Shown here in pieces: positions 1-8,790 of a DNA stretch of 64,000 bases (position 1 is the stretch's first letter; every line of letters begins with the position of its first letter). The position numbers and the translations under genes are program-made. The stretch comes from Sphingomonas metalli (lineage in GTDB: Bacteria > Pseudomonadota > Alphaproteobacteria > Sphingomonadales > Sphingomonadaceae), in the NCBI RefSeq assembly GCF_014641735.1, contig NZ_BMIH01000001.1, positions 1,017,001-1,081,000 on the forward strand, written 5' to 3'. Below the pieces are notes generated by a model. The model had not been told where the DNA came from, ran no database searches, and worked only from the letters and a program-made list of their open reading frames with translations.

Positions 1-1
1 C

Positions 2-361
2 GTCCGCACGCTGCGCGTCGGCGAGCAGGTGCGCCACATCCTGTCCGAGATCCTGCAGCGCGGCGACGTCCATGACGACGTGCTGACCCGCCACATGGTA
101 TCGGTGACGGAGGTGCGCATGTCCCCCGACCTGCGCCATGCGACCGTCTTCGTGAAGCCGCTGCTCGGCAAGGACGAGGCTGCGGTGCTGAAGGCGCTGC
201 GCACCAACACCGCCTATCTCCAGCGCGAGGTCGCGCACCGCATCAAGATGAAATATGCGGCGAGGCTGAAGTTCCTCGCCGACGAGAGCTTCGACGAGGG
301 CAGTCATATCGACGCACTGCTCCGACAGCCCGACGTGGCGCGCGATCTGGGCGAGGATTAA
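2..361 (+). CDS. rbfA: Ribosome-binding factor A, 5' partial
   Basis: The reading frame is open from base 2, so the start codon lies upstream of the window; about 119 residues are visible. RbfA is a small KH-fold protein that binds the 30S subunit and helps mature the 5' end of 16S rRNA. The segments [35 protein letters not shown] and the closing [15 protein letters not shown] match the family closely. A GTG at 29 is only an internal codon. It is the first gene of the truncated translation-related cluster (rbfA, truB, rpsO, pnp), here interrupted by two unknown genes and tdk. Confidence 0.95.
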   Translation, partial: VRTLRVGEQVRHILSEILQRGDVHDDVLTRHMVSVTEVRMSPDLRHATVFVKPLLGKDEAAVLKALRTNTAYLQREVAHRIKMKYAARLKFLADESFDEGSHIDALLRQPDVARDLGED

Positions 362-369
362 GTCTCCCT

Positions 370-795
370 ATGGCGATGATCCTCGTCAGCAATGCGACGA
401 ACCGGCCGCTGACAGTCTGGATCGAGCCGTGGTGTGACGAACTGGCACTGCCAGTCAGGTCGATGTTGGCGTTGGAAGCGCCCGCCGAGGAAGATGACGT
501 CGCCGAGCTTGAAATCGTGGAGGACCGATTGGTCGTATGGGCGATGGCGCCCGGCATGCTCTTCGCGTCCATCGATGGGGTAAGGCAGGATACCGGAAGT
601 CGCACGATTGCGCTCCCCGCCGAAATGCTTGGCCTACCCGTGAAAAGCTTCGTGCCTTTGGCGTTCAATGGTCATCCCGAAGCACGCGCCGTGGGTGCGT
701 CGCCTCGCCCATCACAAACGGGCCTATCTTTCCGATTGCGTCGATGGACGAAAGCTTTCGCGCCAACGAGGATCCGCTTCGACCGGCGGCGGTAA
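370..795 (+). CDS. Hypothetical protein downstream of rbfA
   Basis: I do not recognise this 141-residue protein. The first 100 or so residues look like a real soluble domain (MILVSNATNRPLTVWIEPWC, then acidic EAPAEEDDVAELEIVEDR), with normal codon use for this genome. The last 40 are rich in Arg, Pro and Ser and overlap the 3' end of the convergent gene at 724-1077, so the true end may be less conserved. It starts 8 bases after the rbfA stop with no strong ribosome site and is probably co-transcribed with rbfA. No signal peptide or membrane segment is visible. Confidence 0.5.
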   Translation: MAMILVSNATNRPLTVWIEPWCDELALPVRSMLALEAPAEEDDVAELEIVEDRLVVWAMAPGMLFASIDGVRQDTGSRTIALPAEMLGLPVKSFVPLAFNGHPEARAVGASPRPSQTGLSFRLRRWTKAFAPTRIRFDRRR

Positions 796-1077
796 CCAAT
801 CGTCACTATCGGCTCCGATTTGCGCCTCCAGCTTCCCGACCGCCGCATCGGGAGTGTTGGCTGCCGCGATCCACGGCGGTGCATCCCTCCAGAACACGCT
901 TGCGGTGACGTCGTCACTGCTAGGTCCGTATTCCAGGAGCCATGCGATCCTGGTCATGCCTTCCAGCATGCAATCGGACTGAGCCACAGCCCACCACCGT
1001 CCATTGGAATAGACTCCCTGATAGCGATCCTCGATGACCGCGATGGGGTACAGATCGGGCGCCACTTCGCTGGACAT
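724..1077 (-). CDS. Hypothetical protein divergent from tdk
   Basis: A 117-residue protein I cannot name. The ATG at 1077 is chosen over an upstream start because AGGA lies about 9 bases before it and because it clears the tdk start at 1106. The core (DLYPIAVIEDRYQGVYSNGR, WWAVAQSD, TRIAWLLEYGPSSDD, FWRDAPPW) is rich in Trp and Tyr and looks like a compact domain. It is probably real, although it converges on and overlaps the 3' end of the preceding gene by about 70 bases. Only 28 bases separate its start from tdk. Confidence 0.5.
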   Translation of the reverse strand: MSSEVAPDLYPIAVIEDRYQGVYSNGRWWAVAQSDCMLEGMTRIAWLLEYGPSSDDVTASVFWRDAPPWIAAANTPDAAVGKLEAQIGADSDDWLPPPVEADPRWRESFRPSTQSER

Positions 1078-1105
1078 GATTGCGATCCTGCGGTCTGAAG
1101 CGGCG

Positions 1106-1699
1106 ATGGCCAAGCTCTATTTCTACTACGCCTCGATGAACGCCGGGAAGTCGACCAACCTCCTTCAGGCCGATTTCAACTATCGCGAGCGGGGGATGGC
1201 GACGATGCTGTTCACCGCGGCGATCGACGACCGGTTCGCGGCGGGGACGATCACTTCGCGGATCGGGCTGGAGGCGCCGGCGACGCCGTTCGACGCCGCC
1301 ACCGATATCGCCGCCTGCGTGCTCGACCGGCATCGCACCGGGCCGATCGCCTGCGTGCTGGTCGACGAGGCGCAGTTCCTCACCGCGGCGCAGGTGGACC
1401 AGCTCGCGCGGCTGGCCGACGGGCATGACATTCCCGTCGTCACCTATGGCCTGCGCACCGACTTCCGCGCGGCGCTGTTTGAGGGATCGGCCCGGCTCTT
1501 AGCGCTGGCCGACGCGCTCATCGAGATCAAGTCGGTCTGCGTCTGTGGCCGCAAGGCGACGATGAACCTGCGCGTCGATGCGGCGGGCCATGCGATCGCG
1601 GAAGGGCAGCAGACCGAGATCGGCGGCAACGACCGCTATGTCGCGCTGTGCCGGCGGCATTTCGGCGAGGCGCTGGGCGGGGCGGCCGCGATCGGCTAG
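1106..1699 (+). CDS. tdk: Thymidine kinase (type II)
   Basis: A 197-residue cytosolic enzyme that phosphorylates thymidine to dTMP in the salvage pathway. The P-loop MNAGKST is at residues 11-17, the Walker B/lid motif DEAQF near residue 89, and the zinc-binding cysteines are CVCG plus the C-terminal CRRHF. Length matches the family (190-205). The ATG at 1106 gives the standard N-terminus MAKLYFYYASMNAGKS; the longer frame back to 1034 has no family support. The stop is 11 bases before truB, so the two are probably co-transcribed. This placement inside a ribosome-biogenesis cluster is unusual. Confidence 0.96.
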   Translation: MAKLYFYYASMNAGKSTNLLQADFNYRERGMATMLFTAAIDDRFAAGTITSRIGLEAPATPFDAATDIAACVLDRHRTGPIACVLVDEAQFLTAAQVDQLARLADGHDIPVVTYGLRTDFRAALFEGSARLLALADALIEIKSVCVCGRKATMNLRVDAAGHAIAEGQQTEIGGNDRYVALCRRHFGEALGGAAAIG

Positions 1700-1710
1700 C
1701 AGCCCGCGCC

Positions 1711-2757
1711 ATGCATGGCTGGATCATCCTCGACAAACCGCTGGGCCTCGGCTCCACCCAGGCGGTCTCCGCGGTCAAGCGCGCGCTGCGCAGCGGCGGC
1801 TATGCCAAGGCCAAGGTCGGCCATGGCGGCACGCTCGATCCGCTGGCGACGGGCGTGCTGCCGATCGCGATCGGCGAGGCGACCAAGCTCGCCGGGCGGA
1901 TGCTCGACAGCGACAAGGCCTATGCCTTCACCATCCGCTTCGGGGCGCAGACCGACACGCTGGATGCCGAGGGGCAGGTGATCGCGACCAGCGACGTGCG
2001 CCCGACCGCGACGGCGCTGGCCGCGGTGCTGCCGCGCTTCACCGGCCCGATCGCACAGGTGCCGCCGGCCTTCTCGGCGCTGAAGGTCGACGGGCAGCGC
2101 GCCTATGACCTGGCGCGCGCGGGGGAGAAGGTGGTGCTGAAGACGCGGGACGTGGTGGTGCATAGCCTTGAGGTCCTCCCCATGCCGGGCATGGGGAGGG
2201 GGACCGCCGCCGAAGGCGGTGGTGGAGGGGGCAACGGCGCAGCCGGCGCTGACGCACCGGCCCCTCCACCACGCCCTTCGGGCGCGGTCCCCCTCCCCAT
2301 CCATGATGGGGAGGATCATGATCTGGAGCTTGAAGAAGCCACCCTCGTCGCGTCTGTCTCGAAGGGCACCTATATCCGCAGCCTGGCGCGCGACCTCGCG
2401 CTGGCGCTGGGCATGGTCGGCCATGTCACCATGCTGCGCCGGCTGAAGGCGGGGCCGTTCGACCTGGCGCAGGCGATAACGCTGGACAAGCTGGCCGAAT
2501 TCGGGCAGGCGCGCACCCTTGAACACCTACTCCTGCCGCTGAGGGCGGGGCTGGACGACATCCCGGCTCTTTCCCTCACCCCCGATCAGGCAGGGGCGCT
2601 CCGCCAGGGGCGCGTGCTGGTCGGGATCGCCGCCTCCGATGGCGCGGCCCTTGCGACGTACCGGGACACAGCCGTGGCGCTGGTCGCTGTGCGGAACGGC
2701 GAGGTCCGCGTCGAGCGCGGTTTCAATCTCTGGAACGATGTCGAGGAACAGACATGA
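1711..2757 (+). CDS. truB: tRNA pseudouridine(55) synthase with in-frame repeat insertion
   Basis: TruB isomerises U55 in the T loop of most tRNAs. The N-terminus [17 protein letters not shown] and the catalytic motif [13 protein letters not shown], with its Asp nucleophile, are intact, as are [12 protein letters not shown] and [14 protein letters not shown]. The protein has 348 residues, longer than the usual 290-315, because about 46 residues of Gly/Pro-rich sequence sit between HSLEVL and [11 protein letters not shown]. That insert is an in-frame palindromic repeat at DNA level (2176-2313). Its stop overlaps the rpsO start (ATGA), so the two are translationally coupled. Confidence 0.95.
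   Translation: MHGWIILDKPLGLGSTQAVSAVKRALRSGGYAKAKVGHGGTLDPLATGVLPIAIGEATKLAGRMLDSDKAYAFTIRFGAQTDTLDAEGQVIATSDVRPTATALAAVLPRFTGPIAQVPPAFSALKVDGQRAYDLARAGEKVVLKTRDVVVHSLEVLPMPGMGRGTAAEGGGGGGNGAAGADAPAPPPRPSGAVPLPIHDGEDHDLELEEATLVASVSKGTYIRSLARDLALALGMVGHVTMLRRLKAGPFDLAQAITLDKLAEFGQARTLEHLLLPLRAGLDDIPALSLTPDQAGALRQGRVLVGIAASDGAALATYRDTAVALVAVRNGEVRVERGFNLWNDVEEQT
2176..2313. repeat. Nested palindromic element inserted in frame in truB
   Basis: The 138-base block (46 codons) is a composite of palindromes. It opens with a perfect hairpin (CTCCCCATGCC and its complement around one G) and closes with a second (CTCCCCATC/GATGGGGAG). Between them, GGGGACCG..TGGTGGAGGGG pairs with CCCCTCCACCA..CGGTCCCC further on, and two short internal hairpins (CGCCGAAGGCG and CGCCCTTCGGGCG) sit inside the arms. 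The truB frame stays open and resumes with conserved family sequence. It resembles extragenic palindromic repeats I associate with sphingomonads. Confidence 0.85.
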
Positions 2758-3023
2758 CGATTACCGCTGAGCGCAAGACCGAGCTGGTCAAGGAACATGC
2801 CCGCCAGGACGGCGACACCGGTTCGCCCGAGGTGCAGGTCGCGATCCTGACCGAGCGGATCCGCAACCTGACCGAGCATTTCAAGGGCCATGCGAAGGAC
2901 AACCATTCGCGCCGCGGCCTGCTGATGCTGGTCAACAAGCGCCGGTCGCTGCTGGACTATCTCCGCCACAAGGATGGCGAGCGGTATCTGGCTCTCATCG
3001 CGAAGCTGGGTCTTCGCAAGTAA
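2754..3023 (+). CDS. rpsO: 30S ribosomal protein S15
   Basis: An 89-residue protein of exactly family length that binds the central domain of 16S rRNA and helps nucleate 30S assembly. It contains [40 protein letters not shown] and the closing [12 protein letters not shown]. The start overlaps the truB stop by four bases. A strong hairpin terminator follows at once. The truB-rpsO-pnp order is the standard bacterial one. In many bacteria S15 represses its own translation; I cannot see a specific control structure here. Confidence 0.98.
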   Translation: MTITAERKTELVKEHARQDGDTGSPEVQVAILTERIRNLTEHFKGHAKDNHSRRGLLMLVNKRRSLLDYLRHKDGERYLALIAKLGLRK

Positions 3024-3028
3024 GAGCG

Positions 3029-3056
3029 AAAGGGCGGCCCTCGGGTCGCCCTTTTG
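3029..3056 (+). terminator. Rho-independent terminator after rpsO
   Basis: A GC-rich hairpin AAGGGCGGCCC-tc-GGGTCGCCCTT followed by TTTT begins six bases after the rpsO stop codon. It separates the rpsO transcript from pnp; some read-through is likely, as in other rpsO-pnp loci. Confidence 0.85.
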
Positions 3057-3207
3057 TCATCCCGGTGTCATCGCCGGGCGACAGCAAGGGGGCGCCACGA
3101 TCGGCGCCCGAGAAGGGAACAGGACAATCCGGTCCCGTCCCCGGAGCCACTAACGGCTCTTCTACAGGCCCCGGCCGGGATAGGCCCGCCGGAGTGAAGG
3201 AAACAGA

Positions 3208-5565
3208 ATGTTCGATACCAAGAAGGTGGAAATCCAGTGGGGCGGCAAGACGCTGACGCTGGAAACGGGCCGCGTTGCCCGCCAGGCCGACGGCGCGGTG
3301 CTCGCGACGCTCGGCGAGACGGTGGTGCTCTGCGCGGTGACCGCCGCCAAGTCGGTGAAGGAGGGGCAGGACTTCTTCCCCCTCACCGTTCACTATCAGG
3401 AGAAGTTCTCGGCCGCCGGCCGTATCCCGGGCGGCTTCTTCAAGCGCGAGCGGGGCGCGACCGAGCGGGAGACGCTGGTCAGCCGTCTGATCGATCGTCC
3501 GATCCGACCGCTCTTCCCGGAAGGCTTCTACAACGAGATCAACGCGATCTGTCAGGTCCTCTCCTATGACGGCGAGAACGAGCCCGACATTCTCGCCATG
3601 GTCGCGGCCTCGGCGGCGCTGACCATTTCCGGCGTGCCCTTCATGGGCCCGATCGGCGCGGCGCGCGTCGGCTACAAGGATGGCGAGTATCAGCTCAACC
3701 CGACCGATGCCGAGGTGCTGGAGGGCGATCTCGATCTGGTCGTCGCCGCCACGCACGACGCGGTGATGATGGTCGAGTCCGAGGCCAAGGAGCTGTCGGA
3801 AGAGGTGATGCTGGGCGCGGTGATGTTCGCGCACAAGGCCTCGCAGCAGATCATCGACGCGATCATCGACCTCGCCGAACAGTCGGCCAAGGATCCTTGG
3901 GAGCTGGCGCCGGTCGAAGACAAGTCGGCCAAGATGGCCAAGCTGAAGAAGGCGATCGGCAAGGACCTGGAGGCGGCGTACAAGCTGACCGACAAGCAGG
4001 CCCGCCAGACCGCCGTCAACGCCGCCCGCACCAAGGCGCGCGAGGCGTTCGCCGACCTGAAGGACAGCGATCCGGCCGAGTATCTCGGCACGCTCAAGCT
4101 CGTGAAGAAGCTGGAGGCGGACATCGTCCGCGGCGCGATCCTGAAGACCGGCCGCCGCATCGACGGCCGCGACACCAAGACGGTCCGTCCGATCGCCGCG
4201 GAGGTCCACTTCCTCCCGCGCGCGCACGGCTCGGCGCTGTTCACCCGTGGCGAGACCCAGACGATCGCCACCACCACGCTGGGCACCCGCGATGCGGAGC
4301 AGATGATCGACGGCCTCAACGGCCTGTCGTACCAGCACTTCATGCTGCACTATAACTTCCCGCCCTATTCGGTCGGCGAAGTCGGCCGCTTCGGCGCGCC
4401 GGGCCGGCGCGAGGTCGGTCACGGCAAGCTGGCGTGGCGGGCGCTCCACCCGGTCCTGCCGACCAAGGAGGAGTTCCCCTATACGATCCGCGTCACCAGC
4501 GACATCACCGAGTCGAACGGCTCGTCGTCGATGGCGACCGTCTGTGGTGGCTCGCTGTCGCTGATGGACGCGGGCGTGCCGATCAAGCGCCCGGTCTCGG
4601 GCATCGCGATGGGCCTGATCCTGGAGGGCAAGGACTTCGCCGTCCTGTCCGACATCCTGGGTGACGAGGATCATCTGGGCGACATGGACTTCAAGGTCGC
4701 CGGCACCAGCGAGGGCATCACCAGCCTGCAGATGGACATCAAGATCGCCGGCATCACCGAGGAGATCATGAAGGTCGCGCTGGCGCAGGCCAAGGACGGC
4801 CGCGCGCACATCCTGGCCGAGATGAACAAGGCGCTGAGCGACACCCGCACCGAACTGTCGGCGCACGCGCCGCGGATCGAGACCTTCACGATCGACAAGT
4901 CGAAGATCCGCGAAGTGATCGGCACCGGCGGCAAGGTGATCCGCGAGATCGTCGCCACGACGGGCGCCAAGGTCGACATCGACGACGAGGGCGTGATCAA
5001 GGTGTCCTCGTCCGACGGCGCGCAGATCGAGGCCGCGATCAAGTGGATCAAGGGCCTGGTCGAAGAGGCCGAGGTCGGCAAGATCTATGACGGCAAGGTC
5101 GTCAATCTGGTCGATTTCGGTGCGTTCGTGAACTTCATGGGCGGCAAGGACGGCCTCGTCCACGTCTCCGAGATCAAGAACGAGCGCGTCGAGAAGGTGT
5201 CGGACGTCCTGTCCGAGGGCCAGGCCGTCAAGGTCAAGGTTCTCGAGATCGATCCGCGCGGCAAGGTCCGCCTGTCGATGCGCGTCGTCGATCAGGAGAC
5301 CGGCGCCGAGCTGGAGGACACCCGCCCCGCCCGCGCCCCGCGCGAGGGTGGTGATCGTGGCCCGCGCGGCGACCGCGGCGACCGTGGCCCGCGTCGCGAG
5401 GGCGGCCGTGAGGGTGGCGACCGCGAGGGCGGCCGTGGCCCGCGCCGCGACCGTGGCGATCGCGGTCCCCGTCGCGAGCGCAGCGAAGGCGGCAATGGCG
5501 GCGGCAACGACGACGGCCCCGCGCCCGACTTCGCCCCCGCCTTCCTGACCGGCGACCGCGACTGA
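3208..5565 (+). CDS. pnp: Polyribonucleotide nucleotidyltransferase (PNPase)
   Basis: The 785-residue phosphorolytic 3'-5' exoribonuclease of the RNA degradosome. Two RNase PH-like domains (about residues 1-230 and 315-550) flank an all-helical linker. A KH domain (about 553-612, GxxG loop GTGG in [14 protein letters not shown]) and an S1 domain (about 620-690, [13 protein letters not shown]) follow. The tail from about residue 695 is a run of Arg-Gly-rich repeats ([16 protein letters not shown] and variants) ending in [14 protein letters not shown]. It is longer than the E. coli enzyme (about 711 residues) because of this tail, which probably binds RNA or a partner. It is preceded by a 150-base leader and followed by a clear terminator. 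Confidence 0.98.
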   Translation: MFDTKKVEIQWGGKTLTLETGRVARQADGAVLATLGETVVLCAVTAAKSVKEGQDFFPLTVHYQEKFSAAGRIPGGFFKRERGATERETLVSRLIDRPIRPLFPEGFYNEINAICQVLSYDGENEPDILAMVAASAALTISGVPFMGPIGAARVGYKDGEYQLNPTDAEVLEGDLDLVVAATHDAVMMVESEAKELSEEVMLGAVMFAHKASQQIIDAIIDLAEQSAKDPWELAPVEDKSAKMAKLKKAIGKDLEAAYKLTDKQARQTAVNAARTKAREAFADLKDSDPAEYLGTLKLVKKLEADIVRGAILKTGRRIDGRDTKTVRPIAAEVHFLPRAHGSALFTRGETQTIATTTLGTRDAEQMIDGLNGLSYQHFMLHYNFPPYSVGEVGRFGAPGRREVGHGKLAWRALHPVLPTKEEFPYTIRVTSDITESNGSSSMATVCGGSLSLMDAGVPIKRPVSGIAMGLILEGKDFAVLSDILGDEDHLGDMDFKVAGTSEGITSLQMDIKIAGITEEIMKVALAQAKDGRAHILAEMNKALSDTRTELSAHAPRIETFTIDKSKIREVIGTGGKVIREIVATTGAKVDIDDEGVIKVSSSDGAQIEAAIKWIKGLVEEAEVGKIYDGKVVNLVDFGAFVNFMGGKDGLVHVSEIKNERVEKVSDVLSEGQAVKVKVLEIDPRGKVRLSMRVVDQETGAELEDTRPARAPREGGDRGPRGDRGDRGPRREGGREGGDREGGRGPRRDRGDRGPRRERSEGGNGGGNDDGPAPDFAPAFLTGDRD

Positions 5566-5595
5566 CGCGACGCCGCCGTCACGGCATGACATGAG

Positions 5596-5627
5596 AAAGG
5601 CCCGGGAGCGATCCCGGGCCTTTTTCT
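5596..5627 (+). terminator. Rho-independent terminator after pnp
   Basis: AAAGGCCCGGGA-gcga-TCCCGGGCCTTT is a perfect 12-base-pair stem followed by a T run, about 30 bases after the pnp stop. Confidence 0.95.
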
Positions 5628-5734
5628 TGTCACCGACGATGCGGCGGGCGGGCCTTCCGGCCTCGCCATGCACGGGCGCACGCCGGCCACGGCTTCGCCG
5701 CGGCCCGAGGCGCGCCTCGTCGCGCGTGCAATGG

Positions 5735-6085
5735 AGAAGGTGGAGGGGCTTCTGTTGCCCGGTGCCCTCCGAACCGCTGGAATCCCCTTCTGTTGCCCGG
5801 TGGGGTCCGACCGCGCTATCTTGGTGTAACCTTAGGCCGTGAGGCCCTCAGTTACGCCGCAATCGCGAGTGCTTCGTTATCGTTGGCACTTGTGTAATGG
5901 GCCGTTGCGGTGGTCCCATTCCGAGCGAAAACAGCGCGTTTCAGCACACGTCGATCCTAGTTCGGCCCCGTCAACGATGCTGAACCGATCGCTGCCTGCT
6001 GGAAGCAGGCCGACAGGATTCAGCTCCGATGGTGGAGCCGCCGGGTACCGCCCCCGGGTCCGCTGGGCCTATTGAACGCCGCAGT
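5735..6085 (-). ncRNA. ssrA: Two-piece (circularly permuted) tmRNA
   Basis: tmRNA rescues stalled ribosomes by tagging nascent peptides. On the minus strand the acceptor piece ends in GGCGGCTCCACCA at 6030. An excised spacer follows (about 6029-5970), then the coding piece starts at 5969 with GGGGCCGAACUAGGAUCGAC, close to the usual tmRNA 5' end. GGGGCCG pairs perfectly (one GU) with CGGCUCC before ACCA, forming the acceptor stem between the two pieces. The tag frame reads (A)NDNEALAIAA-stop at about 5889-5853. Two related motifs CACCGGGCAACAGAAG downstream are pseudoknot remnants. The outer ends are estimates. Confidence 0.93.
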
Positions 6086-6190
6086 TTATCGCCATAGCCG
6101 GACGAGCCGGCACGGAGCGATATAGTGAGCCATCGCGTTCGCTGCAAACGCCTTTCGCTCGCCATAATAGAGGTTCATAGGGCCAGCATC

Positions 6191-6625
6191 ATGTTGACCC
6201 AGCGTTCCCGCTACGCCCTGCGCGCGATGCTGTTCCTCGCCCGGCAGCCCGCGGCGGGGGGCCCTCCCACCCCGATGACCCGGATCGCGCAGGAGGCGAA
6301 CGTCCCGCGCAAGTTCCTGGAGCTGATCCTCGCCGACCTGCGCGAGGCGGGGCTGGTGCTCAGCCATCGCGGCAAACTGGGCGGCTATGTGCTCGCCCGC
6401 GGCGCCCACCTGATCTCGCTGGGCGACATCATCCGGGTGATCGAGGGGCCGCTGGCGCTGGTGCCCTGCGTCAGCCGTACCGCCTATCGCCGCTGCCTGG
6501 ACTGCAAGAGCGAGGCCGACTGCGCGATCCGCCACGCGATGATGCGGGTGCGCGACGAGACAGCCCGCATCCTCGACGGCACCAGCCTCGCCGATGCGAC
6601 CGCGGAGGATCTCGCCGCCGCCTGA
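6191..6625 (+). CDS. Rrf2-family transcriptional regulator
   Basis: A 144-residue winged-helix regulator. MLTQRSRYALRAMLFLARQ and EANVPRKFLELILADLREAG followed by GKLGGYVLA are the Rrf2 DNA-binding region (about residues 1-70). A cysteine cluster CVSRTAYRRC-LDC-KSEADC (about 94-115) matches the position where IscR/RirA/NsrR-type members bind an Fe-S cluster, so it may sense iron, NO or cluster status. The ATG at 6191 gives the standard N-terminus; the longer frame from 6125 would run into the ssrA promoter region. Its target is not evident. A terminator follows the stop. Confidence 0.9.
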   Translation: MLTQRSRYALRAMLFLARQPAAGGPPTPMTRIAQEANVPRKFLELILADLREAGLVLSHRGKLGGYVLARGAHLISLGDIIRVIEGPLALVPCVSRTAYRRCLDCKSEADCAIRHAMMRVRDETARILDGTSLADATAEDLAAA

Positions 6626-6632
6626 CGCGAAA

Positions 6633-6662
6633 GAGGCCCCGGCAAAGCTGCCGGGGCCTCCT
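6633..6662 (+). terminator. Hairpin terminator between Rrf2 gene and convergent PEP-CTERM gene
   Basis: GAGGCCCCGGC-aaag-ctGCCGGGGCCTC forms a strong stem-loop directly after the Rrf2 gene stop. The T tract is weak on both strands (CTGCTT on the plus strand), so it may act bidirectionally with limited efficiency. Confidence 0.7.
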
Positions 6663-6715
6663 GCTTGGGACCGATCATCCCGCCGGCGCCGGGCGCCGGA
6701 GGGATGTCATGCGGA

Positions 6716-7450
6716 TCAGGCGATCGTCATCGCAGTGCCGCGGCGGCGGTAACGGGCGGCGGCGCCAACCATCCCGAAGCCCACGAACATCAGCGCCCAG
6801 GTCGCCGGCTCGGGGATCGCGCTGGTGACGGTGTAGCGACCGACCAGCGAGACCGAGGTGCGCTTGTCCTCGTCGGCGATGAAGAACTGCTGCGGCATGT
6901 TGTTGGAACCGGTGGTGAATCCGTCGACGAAGAAGTTGACGGTCTCGTTGCCGACCTTGAACGTCTTGCTCTGCGAGGCGAACGGATTGATCGTGATCCG
7001 GTCCGAACAGGGCGTCGCGCTGACATAGGGGCAGTTGGCGGTGGAGCCCTGGTTGGGCGTCTCGTCGATGCCGATCGCGAAGTTGAACACCGGCGACAGC
7101 GTGACGCCGTTATAGACGAAGCTGGACGCCAGGTTCAGCCCCACCGAGGTCGCGGCGGTGCCGGCCTCAATCGTCTTGTTGATATAGGTCAGCGTGCCGA
7201 GCACGAACTGCTGGTTGGCGCTCACCGTCTGCGCTGCCGCCGACACGAAGTCGAGGCCCGACTGGGCGTTCGCGCTGTTGGCGGGGCGGCCCCAGCGCAC
7301 CGAATCGTCGTTGTTGCTGATCGAGCTGATCGACGTGCCCTGCACGTTCGAGAAGGTCGAGTTGGTCGTGGCCAGCGTGGCGGCCTGCGCCCCCGACATG
7401 GCGATCATCGAGGCGGCGGCGAAAGCAGCAATCTTCAGAACCCGGTTCAT
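6716..7450 (-). CDS. PEPxxWA-CTERM secreted protein (THxN-like family)
   Basis: A 244-residue exported protein. It has a signal peptide (MNRVLKIAAFAAASMIAMSG..AQA), a beta-rich body, and a C-terminal sorting tail IPEPATWALMFVGFGMVG with a final basic cluster RYRRRG, the substrate signal of exosortase systems. The block WGRPANSANAQSGLDF and FVLGTLTYINKTI resembles the THxN PEP-CTERM family, with TYIN in place of THxN; this family call is from memory. The start at 7450 has AGGGGG six bases upstream, whereas the longer frame start at 7468 has none. No exosortase gene is in the window. Confidence 0.85.
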   Translation of the reverse strand: MNRVLKIAAFAAASMIAMSGAQAATLATTNSTFSNVQGTSISSISNNDDSVRWGRPANSANAQSGLDFVSAAAQTVSANQQFVLGTLTYINKTIEAGTAATSVGLNLASSFVYNGVTLSPVFNFAIGIDETPNQGSTANCPYVSATPCSDRITINPFASQSKTFKVGNETVNFFVDGFTTGSNNMPQQFFIADEDKRTSVSLVGRYTVTSAIPEPATWALMFVGFGMVGAAARYRRRGTAMTIA

Positions 7451-7616
7451 GGTAAACCCCCTATTCATCCTATGTGGCCGGGGATTTTTCCGTTCGGAAG
7501 CAACCCCGTGCCGATCTGCTATGATGAAATAGGTTCCGGAATCTCTGGTTAACTTCGCGACTCTTTTCCCAATAAGGGAATTAACCTTCTAAGCTTCGCT
7601 GCATCCGCGATTTTCT

Positions 7617-8057
7617 TTACGGACGCCGCCGCAATTCGTCGCGGATCTCCCGCAGCAGCGCGACATCCTGTGGCTCGGGCGCGGCTTCGGGCGCGGCCTT
7701 TTCACGCTCGAATGCCGACAGACCGCGATTCACCGTGCGCACCACCAGGAAGATGATGAAGGCGACGATCACAAAGTTGACCAGGACGGTGATGAACTCT
7801 CCATAGCCGAGCAACGGCACCCCCGCCTTCTTCAGCGCGGCATAGTCGCTTGATCCGCGCAAGGCGTCCGGCACCGGGCCCATGACCAGGAAGTAGCTGG
7901 AAAAGTCGAGCCCGCCGAAGATCTTGCCGATCATCGGCATCAATATGTCGTCGGTCAGCGAGGTCACGATCCGGCCGAACGCGGCACCGACGATCACCGC
8001 CACGGCGAGGTCGAGCACGTTGCCACGCATGATGAACGTCTTGAATTCTTTCAGCAT
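7617..8057 (-). CDS. mscL: Large-conductance mechanosensitive channel MscL
   Basis: A 146-residue inner-membrane channel that opens under membrane tension to relieve hypo-osmotic shock. The N-terminal helix MLKEFKTFIMRGNVLDLAVAVIVGAAFGRIV and second helix FITVLVNFVIVAFIIFLVVR are diagnostic, followed by a charged cytoplasmic tail ending in REIRDELRRRP. The ATG at 8057 has GGAGA nine bases upstream and gives the family N-terminus; the upstream extension to 8108 does not. It is probably transcribed alone. Confidence 0.97.
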   Translation of the reverse strand: MLKEFKTFIMRGNVLDLAVAVIVGAAFGRIVTSLTDDILMPMIGKIFGGLDFSSYFLVMGPVPDALRGSSDYAALKKAGVPLLGYGEFITVLVNFVIVAFIIFLVVRTVNRGLSAFEREKAAPEAAPEPQDVALLREIRDELRRRP

Positions 8058-8162
8058 GATCCCGTCTCCAGCAATCCTGACGGGCGGAAAGCCTAGCTGC
8101 CGATTCACCCTTCGCCAAGCGGCGGCGCTGTCCTATATGGATGACACAGGTTTTCAGGAGCC

Positions 8163-8765
8163 ATGCCACCGATGCGTACCGCGCTTACCCGACCCGCCCT
8201 TGGCCTCGGCCTTGCCCTTTCGCTGGCCGGCTGCGGCATCAACTCGATCCCGACCGCGGAGGAGAATGTGAAGGCCAAGTGGGCGGAGGTGCAGAACAAC
8301 TACCAGCGCCGCGCCGACCTGATCCCCAATCTCGTCTCCACCGTGCGCGCCGCCGGCGCGCAGGAGAAGGACATCCTGACCCAGGTGACCCAGGCCCGCG
8401 CGAGCGCCAGCCAGGTCCAGCTGTCGGGCGACCAGCTCACCGATCCGCAGGCGATGGCGAACTTCGCGCGCGCGCAGGGCGCCGTGACGCTCTCGCTGCA
8501 GCGACTGCAGGAAGCCTATCCCGAGCTGAAGTCGCAGGGCAATTACACCACGCTGATGAGCCAGCTCGAGGGCACCGAGAACCGGATCGCCATCGCCCGC
8601 AACGATTACAACCAGGCGGTGCAGTCCTATAACACCCAGATCCGCACCTTCCCCGATGCGATCGGCGCGCGCATCTTCTATGGCGCCAAGCCGATCACGC
8701 CCTTCACCGCGACCACGCCGGGGGCGGAGACCGCGCCCAAGGTCGATTTCGGCAACGCGGGCTGA
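8163..8765 (+). CDS. lemA: LemA family lipoprotein
   Basis: A 200-residue LemA-family protein of unknown biochemical role. A signal peptide ends in the lipobox LAGC (Cys about residue 24), so it is lipid-anchored. VKAKWAEVQNNYQRRADLIPNLV and ENRIAIARNDYNQAVQSYN are the conserved helical segments, and IGARIFYGAKPITPF near the end resembles the usual FYxAKPxF region. It heads a tight cluster with two TPM-domain proteins, the common lemA-ygcG pairing. The stop is 25 bases before the next start. Confidence 0.95.
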   Translation: MPPMRTALTRPALGLGLALSLAGCGINSIPTAEENVKAKWAEVQNNYQRRADLIPNLVSTVRAAGAQEKDILTQVTQARASASQVQLSGDQLTDPQAMANFARAQGAVTLSLQRLQEAYPELKSQGNYTTLMSQLEGTENRIAIARNDYNQAVQSYNTQIRTFPDAIGARIFYGAKPITPFTATTPGAETAPKVDFGNAG

Positions 8766-8790
8766 CCGGGCGCTGATCGGCCCTATCGCC

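Noticed and set aside
2995..5673. A very long open frame antisense to pnp (892 codons)
   Set aside because: It mirrors codon bias of pnp in high-GC DNA, has Asp/Arg/Ala/Leu-rich composition without domains, and crosses both terminators.
6665..7552. A plus-strand frame opposite the PEP-CTERM gene
   Set aside because: The minus-strand protein has a signal peptide, good ribosome site and sorting tail; the plus frame is its shadow.
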